Source: Tenacibaculum aquimarinum
GTDB lineage: Bacteria; Bacteroidota; Bacteroidia; Flavobacteriales; Flavobacteriaceae
NCBI RefSeq assembly: GCF_022478115.1
Contig: NZ_JAKGSC010000001.1
Span: 496,001 to 560,000 of the forward strand
Length of the DNA: 64,000 bases
Direction of reading: 5' to 3'
Under the pieces are notes generated by a model, which worked only from the letters and a program-made list of their open reading frames with translations, made no database searches and had not been told where the DNA came from. This document shows, in pieces, positions 1 to 8,175 of the stretch (position 1 is its first letter; every line of letters starts with the position of its first letter). A program made the translations under genes and the position numbers.

Positions 1-433
1 ATGGTCCGTAAACATCGGCATCTAAAACACCAACCTTAAAGCCCATTTTTGCTAAAGAAATAGCAGTATTTGCTGTAATTGTAGATTTACCAACTCCTCC
101 TTTACCTGAAGCTATGGCAATAATATTCTGAATATTTGGAATTTCTTTTCCGCGAATTTGATTCGGGTTTTCCTTTGGTGCAGCGGCAACAACTTTTACA
201 GTTACTTTTACGTCAATCTCTTCACCAAAAGCAGTTTTTAAAGCTTTTGTAATTTCTGTATCAACTTTCTTTTTTGCTTGTAAAGTTGGGTTGCTAATTG
301 TTACATCTATTAACACTTCGTTACCGAAAGTTACAACGTTTGTAACGTTATTATTTTCTATTAAACTTTTACCTTCTCCTGGTGCAGTAATAGTTTCTAA
401 TACTTTGTATATATCTTGTTTCTTAAAACTCAC
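1..433 (-). CDS. Mrp/NBP35-family Fe-S cluster carrier ATPase (N-terminal part)
   Basis: The reading frame runs off the left window edge. The visible 144 residues begin with a DUF59/MIP18-like domain (about residues 1-90). A deviant Walker A loop, [10 protein letters not shown], follows near residue 110 and then LDADVYGP, the Mrp/ApbC signature. Family members bind and transfer [4Fe-4S] clusters in the cytoplasm using ATP. The start is taken as GTG at 431-433 ([13 protein letters not shown]), because no ATG lies upstream in frame. The C-terminal CxxC cluster-binding region is outside the window. Confidence 0.9.
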   Translation of the reverse strand, partial: MSFKKQDIYKVLETITAPGEGKSLIENNNVTNVVTFGNEVLIDVTISNPTLQAKKKVDTEITKALKTAFGEEIDVKVTVKVVAAAPKENPNQIRGKEIPNIQNIIAIASGKGGVGKSTITANTAISLAKMGFKVGVLDADVYGP

Positions 434-533
434 GTCTTATCTTTATTTAATCTTGATTGCAAAGATACGGCTTAGTAAGCAGAAAATAAAGCAAGTAGAT
501 TGTGATTATTTATGGATTGATAAGTAGTGCTTA

Positions 534-863
534 TTATAATTCTTCGGAAGGATTCCAAAAGACTTTTTCTAAATCTTGAATTTGATTTTCAACAACAACA
601 ATTCCTTCGTTTTCCAGTAATTGTTGCATTAAATTGGTTCCATCAAAATGATGCTTTCCTGTTAGTAAACCTTTTCTATTTACAACTCTATGTGCTGGAA
701 TATCTTCTAAATTATGAGCTTTGTTCATTGCCCAACCAACCATTCTTGCAGAACGTGCTGCACCAAGATAGGTTGCAATTGCTCCGTAACTGGTTACTTT
801 TCCTAACGGAATTAAACGCGCTACTTTATAAACTCTTTCAAAAAAATTATCGGATTCTTTCAC
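534..863 (-). CDS. Alkyltransferase-like (ATL) protein, MGMT family, active-site Cys replaced by Ala
   Basis: The protein aligns with the C-terminal DNA-binding domain of O6-alkylguanine-DNA alkyltransferases: GKVTSYGAIA (helix-turn-helix region with the Tyr/Arg-type finger environment) and GWAMNKAHN. The catalytic PCHRV motif reads PAHRVVNRKG, so the alkyl-accepting Cys is Ala. ATL proteins bind O6-alkylguanine without repairing it and hand the lesion to nucleotide excision repair; that role is inferred. The start is placed at GTG 861-863 (MKESDNFFERVYK). A TTG at 876-878 would add five residues. Confidence 0.85.
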   Translation of the reverse strand: MKESDNFFERVYKVARLIPLGKVTSYGAIATYLGAARSARMVGWAMNKAHNLEDIPAHRVVNRKGLLTGKHHFDGTNLMQQLLENEGIVVVENQIQDLEKVFWNPSEEL

Positions 864-886
864 GAAGGGAAGATACAACCTTTAAT

Positions 887-916
887 AAGATTCTGAAACA
901 AATTCAGAATGACAAA
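887..916 (+). repeat. Dispersed palindromic intergenic repeat, copy 1
   Basis: An 8-bp perfect stem (ATTCTGAA, 890-897; TTCAGAAT, 903-910) with a 5-nt loop is flanked by AAG on the left and GACAAA on the right. It lies in the gap between the ATL gene and trmB. Two closely similar copies lie at 5957-6024 and a degenerate one at 46269-46295. It has no T-run that would make it a good terminator. Confidence 0.7.
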
Positions 917-919
917 AAA

Positions 920-1591
920 CTAATAGTTGAGCTTAAAACGAATATAAGTAATTGCTTTATCTGTTTCTAAATACTGTTTTTCGTAGAAAGTTTGTGTAGA
1001 TAAAACATCTTCTGGAGCGCCTTCATTTTTATAAACCGTATGGTTTGCATATAAAACTTCATGACCTTCTCCATGCAATAATCCTAAAGTATAACCGTGC
1101 ATGAATTCAGAATCTGTTTTAAGATTCATAATTCCGTCTTCCTTTAAAATGTGATGGTATTTCTTTAAAAATGACGTGTTTGTCATTCTATGTTTTGTTC
1201 TTTGGTATTTTATTTGCGGATCTGGGAAAGTAATCCAGATTTCATCAACTTCATTTTCAGCAAAAATAAAATCTACTAACTCAATTTGAGTTCTAATAAA
1301 AGCTGCATTTTCTAAATTCTCTTCAGTAGCAGTTTTAGCACCACGCCAAAAACGAGCACCTTTAATATCTATACCAATAAAGTTTTTTTCAGGGTATTTT
1401 TGAGCTAAAGCAACTGTATATTCACCTTTACCACAACCTAATTCTAAAACAATAGGATTATCGTTCTTAAAAAAAGTGTTCCATTTTCCTTTTAAAGAAA
1501 AACCGGTAACAACCTCTTCTCTAGTTGGCTGAATTACATTTTTAAACGTTTTGTTTTCTTCAAAACGCTTTTGTTTGTTTTTGCTTCCCAA
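920..1591 (-). CDS. trmB: tRNA (guanosine(46)-N7)-methyltransferase TrmB
   Basis: The protein is 223 aa, the usual TrmB size. The SAM-binding loop LELGCGKGEY lies near residue 50, and the TrmB signature FPDPQIKYQRTKHRM follows near residue 125. The enzyme methylates N7 of G46 in the tRNA variable loop. The start codon is TTG (MGSKNKQKRFEENKTF), matching the family's conserved GSKNK N-terminus; no in-frame ATG fits. The stop is immediately beside the palindromic repeat at 887-916. Confidence 0.95.
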   Translation of the reverse strand: MGSKNKQKRFEENKTFKNVIQPTREEVVTGFSLKGKWNTFFKNDNPIVLELGCGKGEYTVALAQKYPEKNFIGIDIKGARFWRGAKTATEENLENAAFIRTQIELVDFIFAENEVDEIWITFPDPQIKYQRTKHRMTNTSFLKKYHHILKEDGIMNLKTDSEFMHGYTLGLLHGEGHEVLYANHTVYKNEGAPEDVLSTQTFYEKQYLETDKAITYIRFKLNY

Positions 1592-1603
1592 AATTAGTAG
1601 AAA

Positions 1604-1825
1604 TTAAGCTCTGTCTTCAGTTCCGTTTTTTGCAAATTTCTTAGACTCTCCCATCCAATATGCAAAAAGAACAATAAGTACAAGTAAGAAAAGCCAGTTA
1701 ACTCCGTTTGAGAGCCACCAACCATATTCTTGATTTGCAAGATCTAAACGTAACCAATTAAAAGGTAGAAATAATAAATCAGTAAATAAACTACCAATCC
1801 ATTTAAAAATATTGAATGCTAACAT
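1604..1825 (-). CDS. Small DUF6341-family membrane protein
   Basis: The predicted protein is 73 aa, starting at ATG 1823-1825 (MLAFNIFKWIGSLF). It has one hydrophobic stretch in the N-terminal half (FTDLLFLPFNWLRL), a conserved-looking WWLSNGVNWLFLLVLIVLFAYWMGE segment with a second transmembrane helix, and a charged tail. I recognise it as the DUF6341 family of Flavobacteriia, whose members typically sit beside DUF6427 and upp, as here. Function is unknown. It is 12 bases downstream of the trmB start, so the two could be co-transcribed. A longer frame to 1888 would add an unlikely N-terminal extension. Confidence 0.75.
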   Translation of the reverse strand: MLAFNIFKWIGSLFTDLLFLPFNWLRLDLANQEYGWWLSNGVNWLFLLVLIVLFAYWMGESKKFAKNGTEDRA

Positions 1826-1866
1826 AACTTGAGTATCTTTACACTGCAAAAATATAAAAAGAAACG

Positions 1867-2793
1867 ATGTTAGCCAATTTTTTCGCAAAATCTAAGCCTA
1901 TAACTTTTGTAGTTCTAGGATTATTGTTTGTAGTGTACTTGTTTTTGGCGCTTTTTACTGGTTTTGACATCAGTTTTTATTTCAAGAATTCTATTTTTTC
2001 TTACTTCACCTTTGCTGTTTTATTGCTATTAACCTTCTTTTTTCAGAATTTTATAGTTGTAAAAAACAATTTAACGTTTGGTAACAGTTATGCTTTTTTG
2101 TTTTTTATTCTTTGTTTAGGGTTATTCCCAAGTTCCTTTTTAGATGAAAAAACACTGATTGTAAATTTACTATTACTCTTATTTTTAAGAAAAGTGTATA
2201 GTTTACAGTCTAGTAAAAATGTTTTTAAAAAACTTTTTGACGGCGGTTTATGGTTGGGTATTTCATTCTTAATAGAACCTTTTACTTTAATTTTTATGTT
2301 TCTTTTGTATGGCGCAATTTTTATACATAAAAAAACTTCTTTACAAACGTTACTAATACCTGTAGTTGGCTTTTTAACACCTTTATTTTTATACTTTTCT
2401 TATTGTTTTTGGTATGATGCTCTACAGGATTTTTACAGTCTTTTTATCTGGTTTTCTTATTATGATTTTGAAAACTACAAGGCTATAAACTATATTTTTC
2501 CGGTTAGTATTATTGGTTTGTTTGGCTTAATTTCAATTTTTTTAAAAACCCCAAAAACTTTATCTGTAAAAAACACATTTAGAGAAAGTTGGTTGGTAAT
2601 AATTTTAAATTTAGCGCTAACAATTTTATTTATAATTATATTAAAGGAACATAACGGAAGTGAGTTTCTATACCTGTTATTTCCTATTGCAATAATTTTA
2701 GCTAATGGATTAGAATTAGTTGAAAGAACATTAATAAAAGAAGTATTAATTACGGTATTTTTTCTGTGTTCTTTAGCAGTTTACTTCTTATAA
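1867..2793 (+). CDS. DUF6427 family multi-pass membrane protein
   Basis: The 308-aa, very hydrophobic protein has about nine or ten predicted transmembrane helices and begins MLANFFAKSKPITF, typical of the DUF6427 family. No catalytic motif is visible. It is divergent from the DUF6341 gene (41 bases between starts) and convergent with upp, overlapping the end of upp by 6 bp. This three-gene neighbourhood recurs in Flavobacteriia, but I know of no demonstrated function. Confidence 0.8.
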   Translation: MLANFFAKSKPITFVVLGLLFVVYLFLALFTGFDISFYFKNSIFSYFTFAVLLLLTFFFQNFIVVKNNLTFGNSYAFLFFILCLGLFPSSFLDEKTLIVNLLLLLFLRKVYSLQSSKNVFKKLFDGGLWLGISFLIEPFTLIFMFLLYGAIFIHKKTSLQTLLIPVVGFLTPLFLYFSYCFWYDALQDFYSLFIWFSYYDFENYKAINYIFPVSIIGLFGLISIFLKTPKTLSVKNTFRESWLVIILNLALTILFIIILKEHNGSEFLYLLFPIAIILANGLELVERTLIKEVLITVFFLCSLAVYFL

Positions 2794-3441
2794 TTTAACT
2801 CCGTAAGCTAAATCTCCAGCATCGCCAAGACCTGGAACAATATATCCTTTATCGTTTAAAGTATCATCTATATCTGCAATCCATAAATGTGTATTCTCTG
2901 GAAAGTGTTTTTTGATAAAATCTACTCCTTCCGAAGAACCAATAACAGAAACTAAATGAATTTCTTCTGGCATTCCATGTTTTTTAATAGCTTCATAAAC
3001 GGCAACTAAAGATTGTCCTGTAGCTAACATTGGATCTGCTAATAACAATATTTTGTTTTCAATTGAAGGTGAAGCAAAATACTCAACCACAATTTCGAAT
3101 TCTTTATCATTATTTGGATGATGTCGATACGCAGAAATAAACGCATTTTCAATTCCGTCAAAATAATTTAACAAACCTTGATGCAACGTTAAACCTGCTC
3201 TTAAAACTGATGCTAAAACAAGGTTTTTGTTTGGTACATTAATAGTCTTTGTTCCTAAAGGAGTTGTAATATCCGTAGAATGATATGATAAATTTTTACT
3301 TAATTCATATCCTAAAATCTCTCCTATTCTTTCAATATTTCTACGAAAACGCATAGCGTCTTTTTGAATTTCAGTAGAACGAATTTCTGCTAAAAAAGTA
3401 TTTAAAACTGAGTTATCTTTCGCTAAATGATGTACTTGCAT
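2788..3441 (-). CDS. upp: Uracil phosphoribosyltransferase
   Basis: This 217-aa pyrimidine-salvage enzyme converts uracil and PRPP to UMP. It shows the PRPP-binding stretch LLLADPMLATGQSLV (about residues 131-145) and the family C-terminus IVPGLGDAGDLAYG. The N-terminal part has the LRAGLTLHQGLL segment typical of Upp. The start is ATG at 3439-3441. The 3' end overlaps the convergent DUF6427 gene by 6 bp. Confidence 0.95.
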   Translation of the reverse strand: MQVHHLAKDNSVLNTFLAEIRSTEIQKDAMRFRRNIERIGEILGYELSKNLSYHSTDITTPLGTKTINVPNKNLVLASVLRAGLTLHQGLLNYFDGIENAFISAYRHHPNNDKEFEIVVEYFASPSIENKILLLADPMLATGQSLVAVYEAIKKHGMPEEIHLVSVIGSSEGVDFIKKHFPENTHLWIADIDDTLNDKGYIVPGLGDAGDLAYGVKL

Positions 3442-3563
3442 AAACTTAAGGTATTACCATTCAAAAGTAGTTTAAAAACTAATAGTATAAAATAATTATT
3501 GGCATAAAAGTTGTATATTGGTCATTGAAATTATTTATTAATCTAAAAACAAAAATCAAAAAA

Positions 3564-4034
3564 ATGGGACTTTTTTCATTTATTAAAAACGCTGGTGCAA
3601 AAGTATTTGGTATCGGTAAAACAACTGAAGAGGAAGCTGCTGAAAAAGCTAACAAATTAGTAGAAGCTGTAAGAGCTTTAGAATTAGGAGTAGAAAACTT
3701 ATCTGTGTCTATAGAAGATGACAAAGCATCTGTTTCTGGTGAAGCTGCAGATTTAGCAACTAAAGAAAAAGTAGTTTTAGTAGTAGGAAATACTGACGGA
3801 ATTGCATCTGTAGAAGATAATATGACTGTTGCAGAAGTAGAAGAAATTGACGAAGCTTTAATGGCTCAATTTCATACTGTTGCAAGTGGAGATACTTTAG
3901 GTAAAATTGCAAAAGAATATTATGGAAATGCTATGAAGTATCCTGTAATTTTTGAAGCAAACAAACCAATGCTTTCTCATCCTGATAAAATTTATCCAGG
4001 ACAAGTATTAAGAATTCCACCTTTAGTTGACTAA
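3564..4034 (+). CDS. lysM: BON-LysM domain protein (Kbp/YgaU-like)
   Basis: The protein is 156 aa, starting at ATG 3564 (MGLFSFIKNAGAKVFGIG), exactly where the Kbp/YgaU family begins. A BON domain spans about residues 25-95 and a LysM domain about 103-154 (HTVASGDTLGKIAKEYYGN ... KIYPGQVLRIP). There is no signal peptide, so it is probably cytoplasmic like E. coli Kbp, a potassium-sensing protein; the older name is 'peptidoglycan-binding protein LysM'. The exact ligand here is inferred only. A strong terminator follows. Confidence 0.88.
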   Translation: MGLFSFIKNAGAKVFGIGKTTEEEAAEKANKLVEAVRALELGVENLSVSIEDDKASVSGEAADLATKEKVVLVVGNTDGIASVEDNMTVAEVEEIDEALMAQFHTVASGDTLGKIAKEYYGNAMKYPVIFEANKPMLSHPDKIYPGQVLRIPPLVD

Positions 4035-4056
4035 TTAAAAAATTAACAAAAAGGAG

Positions 4057-4088
4057 AAAAGCGCTGCATATTTGTAGCGCTTTTTTTG
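4057..4088 (+). terminator. Rho-independent terminator after lysM
   Basis: The stem AAAAGCGCT/AGCGCTTTT, with a loop of about 10 nt, is followed by seven T residues directly downstream of the BON-LysM gene. Confidence 0.85.
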
Positions 4089-4159
4089 TTTTAATTTTCA
4101 AATGAAATCAATTAAAAACAGATTTTTTATCGGATTTTTGCAACTAAATTTCAAGTAAA

Positions 4160-5056
4160 ATGAATACTAGAACAATTGCTTTAATTGCTGTTTTTATTAC
4201 ATCTTTAATTTATGGTGTAACATTTACCATTGCAAAAGAAGTAATGCCTTTGTACATAAAACCTTACGGATTTATATTGTTGCGTGTTGGTGGTGCAACA
4301 ATTGTTTTTTGGTTAGTTGGTTTGTTAGTAAAAGCAAAATCAATTGAAAAACAAGACTATAAACACATTTTACTAGCATCATTTTTTGGAGTTGGAATAA
4401 ACATGCTTACCTTTTTTAAAGGTTTAAGCTTAACTACTCCAATTAGTGCGGCAGCAATTATGGTAATGTCGCCAATAATGGTTTTACTTTTTGCAAGTAT
4501 TTTATTGAAAGAAAAACTTATTCCGAAGAAAATAATAGGAGTAATAATTGGTTTTATCGGCGCTTTATTATTGATTATCTATGGAAATGCTTCCGATGTA
4601 AACGGAGAAAACATAATTTTAGGTAACTTTTTGGTGTTTGTAAACGCAGCTTCGTATGGTTTTTATTTAGTACTTGCTAAAAAACTAATTGAAAAATACA
4701 ATCCGGTTGTATTTGTAAAATGGCTCTATTTATTCGGGTTAATCTGGGTAATTCCTTTTGGTTTAAATGAATTAACGGAAGTACAATGGAATATAATGCC
4801 AAATTCAATATACTTAAAAGCAGGGTTTGTTGTTTTATTTACAACGTGTATAACCTACTTATTTAATTTGTTTGGTTTATCTAAATTAAAACCAACAACA
4901 GTAAGCGTTTTTATTTATTTACAACCTGTAATTGCATCAATTTATGCACTTTCTGTTGGTAGCGATACTTTAAATACAGTAAAAATAGCTGCAACACTAC
5001 TAATATTCTTAGGCGTTTATTTGGTTACAAAACAAGTACAGAATTCCGCTAAATAA
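4160..5056 (+). CDS. EamA/DMT-family transporter
   Basis: The 298-aa integral membrane protein has ten predicted helices arranged as two EamA repeats (about residues 8-140 and 150-290). Repeat hallmarks include PISAAAIMVMSPIMVLLFAS and KPTTVSVFIYLQPVIASIYA. Drug/metabolite-superfamily exporters move small metabolites or amino acids across the inner membrane; the substrate cannot be told from sequence. It stands alone between a terminator and the yicC-gmk-nadD run, 31 bases upstream of YicC. Confidence 0.85.
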   Translation: MNTRTIALIAVFITSLIYGVTFTIAKEVMPLYIKPYGFILLRVGGATIVFWLVGLLVKAKSIEKQDYKHILLASFFGVGINMLTFFKGLSLTTPISAAAIMVMSPIMVLLFASILLKEKLIPKKIIGVIIGFIGALLLIIYGNASDVNGENIILGNFLVFVNAASYGFYLVLAKKLIEKYNPVVFVKWLYLFGLIWVIPFGLNELTEVQWNIMPNSIYLKAGFVVLFTTCITYLFNLFGLSKLKPTTVSVFIYLQPVIASIYALSVGSDTLNTVKIAATLLIFLGVYLVTKQVQNSAK

Positions 5057-5087
5057 ATTTATCTTTGCTTTTCATTCTCAAGAAATT

Positions 5088-5954
5088 ATGATACAATCTA
5101 TGACAGGATACGGGAAAGCCGTATTACAACTGCCAACCAAAAAAGTAACCATTGAAATTAAATCTTTAAACAGTAAAAATTTAGATTTAAATGTTCGTAT
5201 TCCTTCTTACTATAAAGAAAAAGAACTATCGGTTCGTAAAAAATTAGCAAGTAGTTTAGTTCGTGGAAAAGTAGATTTTTCTATTTGGGTAGAAATGACA
5301 GCTGATGAAACCTCAACAACTGTAAATAAAAATGTAGTTTTAGAATATGTTCAACAATTAAGAAACACCCTTTTTATTGGTTCTGATAATGATGTAGAAT
5401 TATTAAAAATGGCCATAAAAATGCCAGATGCTCTTAAAGTTGAACGTGCAGAATTAGATGAAAATGAATGGGCAAAGATTGATGATTCTATTGATGTAGC
5501 TATTAAAGAAATCATTCAATATAGAACAGACGAAGCTGCTTCTTTAGAAGTAGATTTTAACGAAAGAATTGCAAATATTAAAGAAGCGTTAGCAGCTATA
5601 AAAATCTTAGATACAGAAAGAATAGATCACGTAAAAGCTCGTTTACAAAAAGCTTTAGACGATTTAAAGGTTGAAATAGACGAAAACAGATTTGAGCAAG
5701 AGTTAATTTATTATCTAGAAAAATTAGATATAAATGAAGAGAAAGTTCGTTTAGCAAATCATTTAGATTACTTCTTAGAAACCTTAGCTACACCAGATTC
5801 TAACGGAAAAAAACTTGGTTTTGTAATTCAAGAAATCGGAAGAGAAATAAATACAACTGGTTCAAAAGCTAATTATGCACCAATGCAAAAATTGGTAATT
5901 AGAATGAAAGATGAGCTTGAGAAAATTAAAGAACAAATTCTGAATGTACTTTAG
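5088..5954 (+). CDS. YicC/YloC family endoribonuclease
   Basis: The 288-aa protein begins MIQSMTGYGKA, the YicC N-terminal signature, and ends with the DUF1732 C-terminal region (FVIQEIGREINTTGSKA). Members are metal-dependent endoribonucleases linked to small-RNA turnover and stationary-phase growth in E. coli. It lies upstream of guanylate kinase, a classic conserved pairing. The 80-base gap to gmk carries two opposed copies of a palindromic repeat. Confidence 0.9.
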   Translation: MIQSMTGYGKAVLQLPTKKVTIEIKSLNSKNLDLNVRIPSYYKEKELSVRKKLASSLVRGKVDFSIWVEMTADETSTTVNKNVVLEYVQQLRNTLFIGSDNDVELLKMAIKMPDALKVERAELDENEWAKIDDSIDVAIKEIIQYRTDEAASLEVDFNERIANIKEALAAIKILDTERIDHVKARLQKALDDLKVEIDENRFEQELIYYLEKLDINEEKVRLANHLDYFLETLATPDSNGKKLGFVIQEIGREINTTGSKANYAPMQKLVIRMKDELEKIKEQILNVL

Positions 5955-5956
5955 TG

Positions 5957-6024
5957 CATTCAAATTCTGAACTCGTTTCAGAATCTAAATATTAAGATGC
6001 TGAAGTAAATTCAGCATGACAAAT
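5957..6024. repeat. Dispersed palindromic repeat, copies 2 and 3 in opposite orientation
   Basis: Two hairpins lie head to head between yicC and gmk. The first, in minus orientation, has stem ATTCTGAA (5964-5971)/TTCAGAAT (5977-5984). The second, in plus orientation, has stem ATGCTGAA (5997-6004)/TTCAGCAT (6010-6017) followed by GACAAAT. Relative to copy 1 at 887-916, the third copy has a paired T:A to G:C change, so the stem is preserved. Confidence 0.75.
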
Positions 6025-6034
6025 AATAAACTAT

Positions 6035-6634
6035 ATGTCAAATTTCAAAGGAAAATTATTTGTGTTTTCGGCTCCTTCTGGTAGTGGAAAAACAACTATT
6101 GTTCGCCACTTATTAAAACAAGAACGTTTTGGTTTAGAGTTCTCAATTTCTGCAACTTCAAGAGAACCTAGAGGCGAGGAAAAAAATGGAGAAGATTATT
6201 ACTTTATTTCAACCAAAGAATTTAAACAACACATAAAAAATGAAGATTTTTTAGAGTGGGAAGAAGTCTATAGAGATAATTTTTATGGAACTTTAAAAAC
6301 GGAAGTAGAACGTATTTGGGCACAAGGAAAACATGTTATTTTTGATATTGATGTTGCTGGTGGTCTTCGTATTAAAAAGAAATTTCCGGAGCAAACATTA
6401 GCTGTTTTTGTTAAACCACCAAGTATAGATGAGTTAAAAATTAGACTAAAAAAACGTTCTACAGAAAGTGAAGACAAGATAAATATGCGAATTGCAAAAG
6501 CATCTGTAGAATTAGCAACTGCTCCACAATTTGATGAAGTTATAAAAAATTACGATTTAAGTATCGCATTAAAGGATGCTGAAAATTTAGTTGATAATTT
6601 CTTAGGTTTAAAAAATAATCAAGAAGAAGAATAA
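6035..6634 (+). CDS. gmk: Guanylate kinase
   Basis: The 199-aa enzyme converts GMP to GDP with ATP. The P-loop APSGSGKTT is near residues 13-21, SATSREPRGEEKNGEDYYF contains the GMP-binding Arg/Tyr region, and FDIDVAGGLRIKKKFP is the kinase core. The stop codon abuts the nadD start with no spacing, so the two are translationally adjacent. The order yicC-gmk-nadD is common in Bacteroidota. Confidence 0.97.
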   Translation: MSNFKGKLFVFSAPSGSGKTTIVRHLLKQERFGLEFSISATSREPRGEEKNGEDYYFISTKEFKQHIKNEDFLEWEEVYRDNFYGTLKTEVERIWAQGKHVIFDIDVAGGLRIKKKFPEQTLAVFVKPPSIDELKIRLKKRSTESEDKINMRIAKASVELATAPQFDEVIKNYDLSIALKDAENLVDNFLGLKNNQEEE

Positions 6635-7219
6635 ATGAAAAACATCGGACTTTATTTTGGAACTTTCAACCCAATACATGTTGGGCATTTAATTATTGCC
6701 AATCATATGGTAGAAAATTCTAATTTAGATGAAATTTGGATGGTTGTAACACCACACAATCCATTTAAAAAGAAAAGTTCTTTATTAGACAATCATCACC
6801 GATTAGAAATGGTTTTTAGAGCCACAGAAAAGTATGATAAAATAAAACCAACCGATATAGAGTTTAAATTACCGCAACCAAATTACACAGTTCATACATT
6901 AGCGCATATTTCAGAGAAATATCCGAAGTATAAATTTAACTTAATTATGGGCGAAGACAATTTAAAAAGTTTTCATAAATGGAAAAATTATGAAACTATT
7001 TTAGAAAACCATAATGTATATGTGTACCCAAGAATTTCTGAAGGAACAATTGAAACTCAATTTGATAATCACCCAAAAATACACGCTGTAAAAGCGCCAA
7101 TTGTAGAGATTTCTTCAACAATGATTCGTAACGGAATAAAAGATAAAAAGAATATTCAACCATTACTTTCAGATGCAGTTTGGAATTATGTTGATGAAAT
7201 GAACTTCTACAAGAAGTAA
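6635..7219 (+). CDS. nadD: Nicotinate-nucleotide adenylyltransferase
   Basis: The 194-aa enzyme joins nicotinate mononucleotide and ATP to give deamido-NAD in NAD synthesis. The nucleotidyltransferase HxGH motif is in FGTFNPIHVGHLIIAN (residues 8-23), and the C-terminal ISSTMIRNGI corresponds to the (S/T)xxxR motif. It starts at the base after the gmk stop. Length and motifs are complete. Confidence 0.95.
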   Translation: MKNIGLYFGTFNPIHVGHLIIANHMVENSNLDEIWMVVTPHNPFKKKSSLLDNHHRLEMVFRATEKYDKIKPTDIEFKLPQPNYTVHTLAHISEKYPKYKFNLIMGEDNLKSFHKWKNYETILENHNVYVYPRISEGTIETQFDNHPKIHAVKAPIVEISSTMIRNGIKDKKNIQPLLSDAVWNYVDEMNFYKK

Positions 7220-7308
7220 GAAAAGTCATAATCTTTCGTTATAATTTAAGCAGAAAAACAATTTTAAAACTGTAATTAGTATTTTTACAAAAAGATTAAA
7301 AAACTACA

Positions 7309-8175
7309 GTGTCTAAACAACAAAAAAAGAAAGGTAAATTAAAACAAAAACTAACCGATAAATATAGGTTGGTAGTTTTAAATGAAGATACATTTGAAGA
7401 ACGTTTTTCTTTAAAACTATCTCGTTTAAATGTCTTTGTTTTAGGCGGATTTTTCTCAATTTTCCTGATTGCATTAACAATTTTATTAATTGCATTTACG
7501 CCATTAAGAGAATATATTCCTGGTTATTCTTCTACAGCATTAAAAAAGAAAGCAACTCAACTTACATTTGAAGCAGACTCTTTAAAAATGAAATTAGCAG
7601 TTTTAGAAAACTTTACTAATTCCATAAAACCTGTTTTAACTGGAGAAATTAAACCAGAAAGTATTGATTCTTTAAGAGCAGAAGCAGAGAGTATTGTTAT
7701 AAATGATGAAATGCTTAGTGCCACTAAAGAAGACTCTTTATTTAGAGAAAAGGTTGAAAGTAAAGATCGTTTTCCATTATCTAACAGTACAAATAATAAA
7801 ACTAAAATTGTTTTTTTCGCACCTGTTTCCGGTACTATTTCTCAAGATTTTAATGCAACAGAAAAACACTTTGCAATAGATGTTGTAGCTAAAACAGGTA
7901 CACCTGTTAAAGCAGTAGCAGATGGAACCGTTATTTTCTCTGAATGGACAACAGAAACTGGCTATGTATTAACCATACAACACACAAATAATTTTATTTC
8001 TGTATACAAACACAACGGTAATTTATTAAAACAACAAGGAGATTTTGTGAAATCTGGAGAAGTAATATCTACCGTTGGTTCTACAGGAGAATTAACAACG
8101 GGGCCACATTTACATTTTGAACTTTGGAACAATGGTTATTCTGTAAATCCTAAAAATTATATCGATTTTCAATAA
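7309..8175 (+). CDS. M23-family metallopeptidase (LytM-type), membrane-anchored
   Basis: The 288-aa protein has a basic cytoplasmic head, one transmembrane helix (about residues 43-67), a linker with coiled-coil character, and a C-terminal M23 domain (about 165-285). The zinc-ligand motifs are present: HFAIDVVAKTG (HxxxxD) and GPHLHFELW (HxH), so it could be an active peptidoglycan endopeptidase acting in the periplasm. The start codon is GTG at 7309. Its stop touches the GH3 start, so the two probably form an operon. Confidence 0.92.
   Translation: MSKQQKKKGKLKQKLTDKYRLVVLNEDTFEERFSLKLSRLNVFVLGGFFSIFLIALTILLIAFTPLREYIPGYSSTALKKKATQLTFEADSLKMKLAVLENFTNSIKPVLTGEIKPESIDSLRAEAESIVINDEMLSATKEDSLFREKVESKDRFPLSNSTNNKTKIVFFAPVSGTISQDFNATEKHFAIDVVAKTGTPVKAVADGTVIFSEWTTETGYVLTIQHTNNFISVYKHNGNLLKQQGDFVKSGEVISTVGSTGELTTGPHLHFELWNNGYSVNPKNYIDFQ

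Noticed and set aside
527..970. 147-residue open frame on the plus strand across the ATL gene
   Set aside because: It is antisense to the ATL gene and the end of trmB and spans the palindromic repeat; Leu/Phe-rich composition is typical of an antisense frame.
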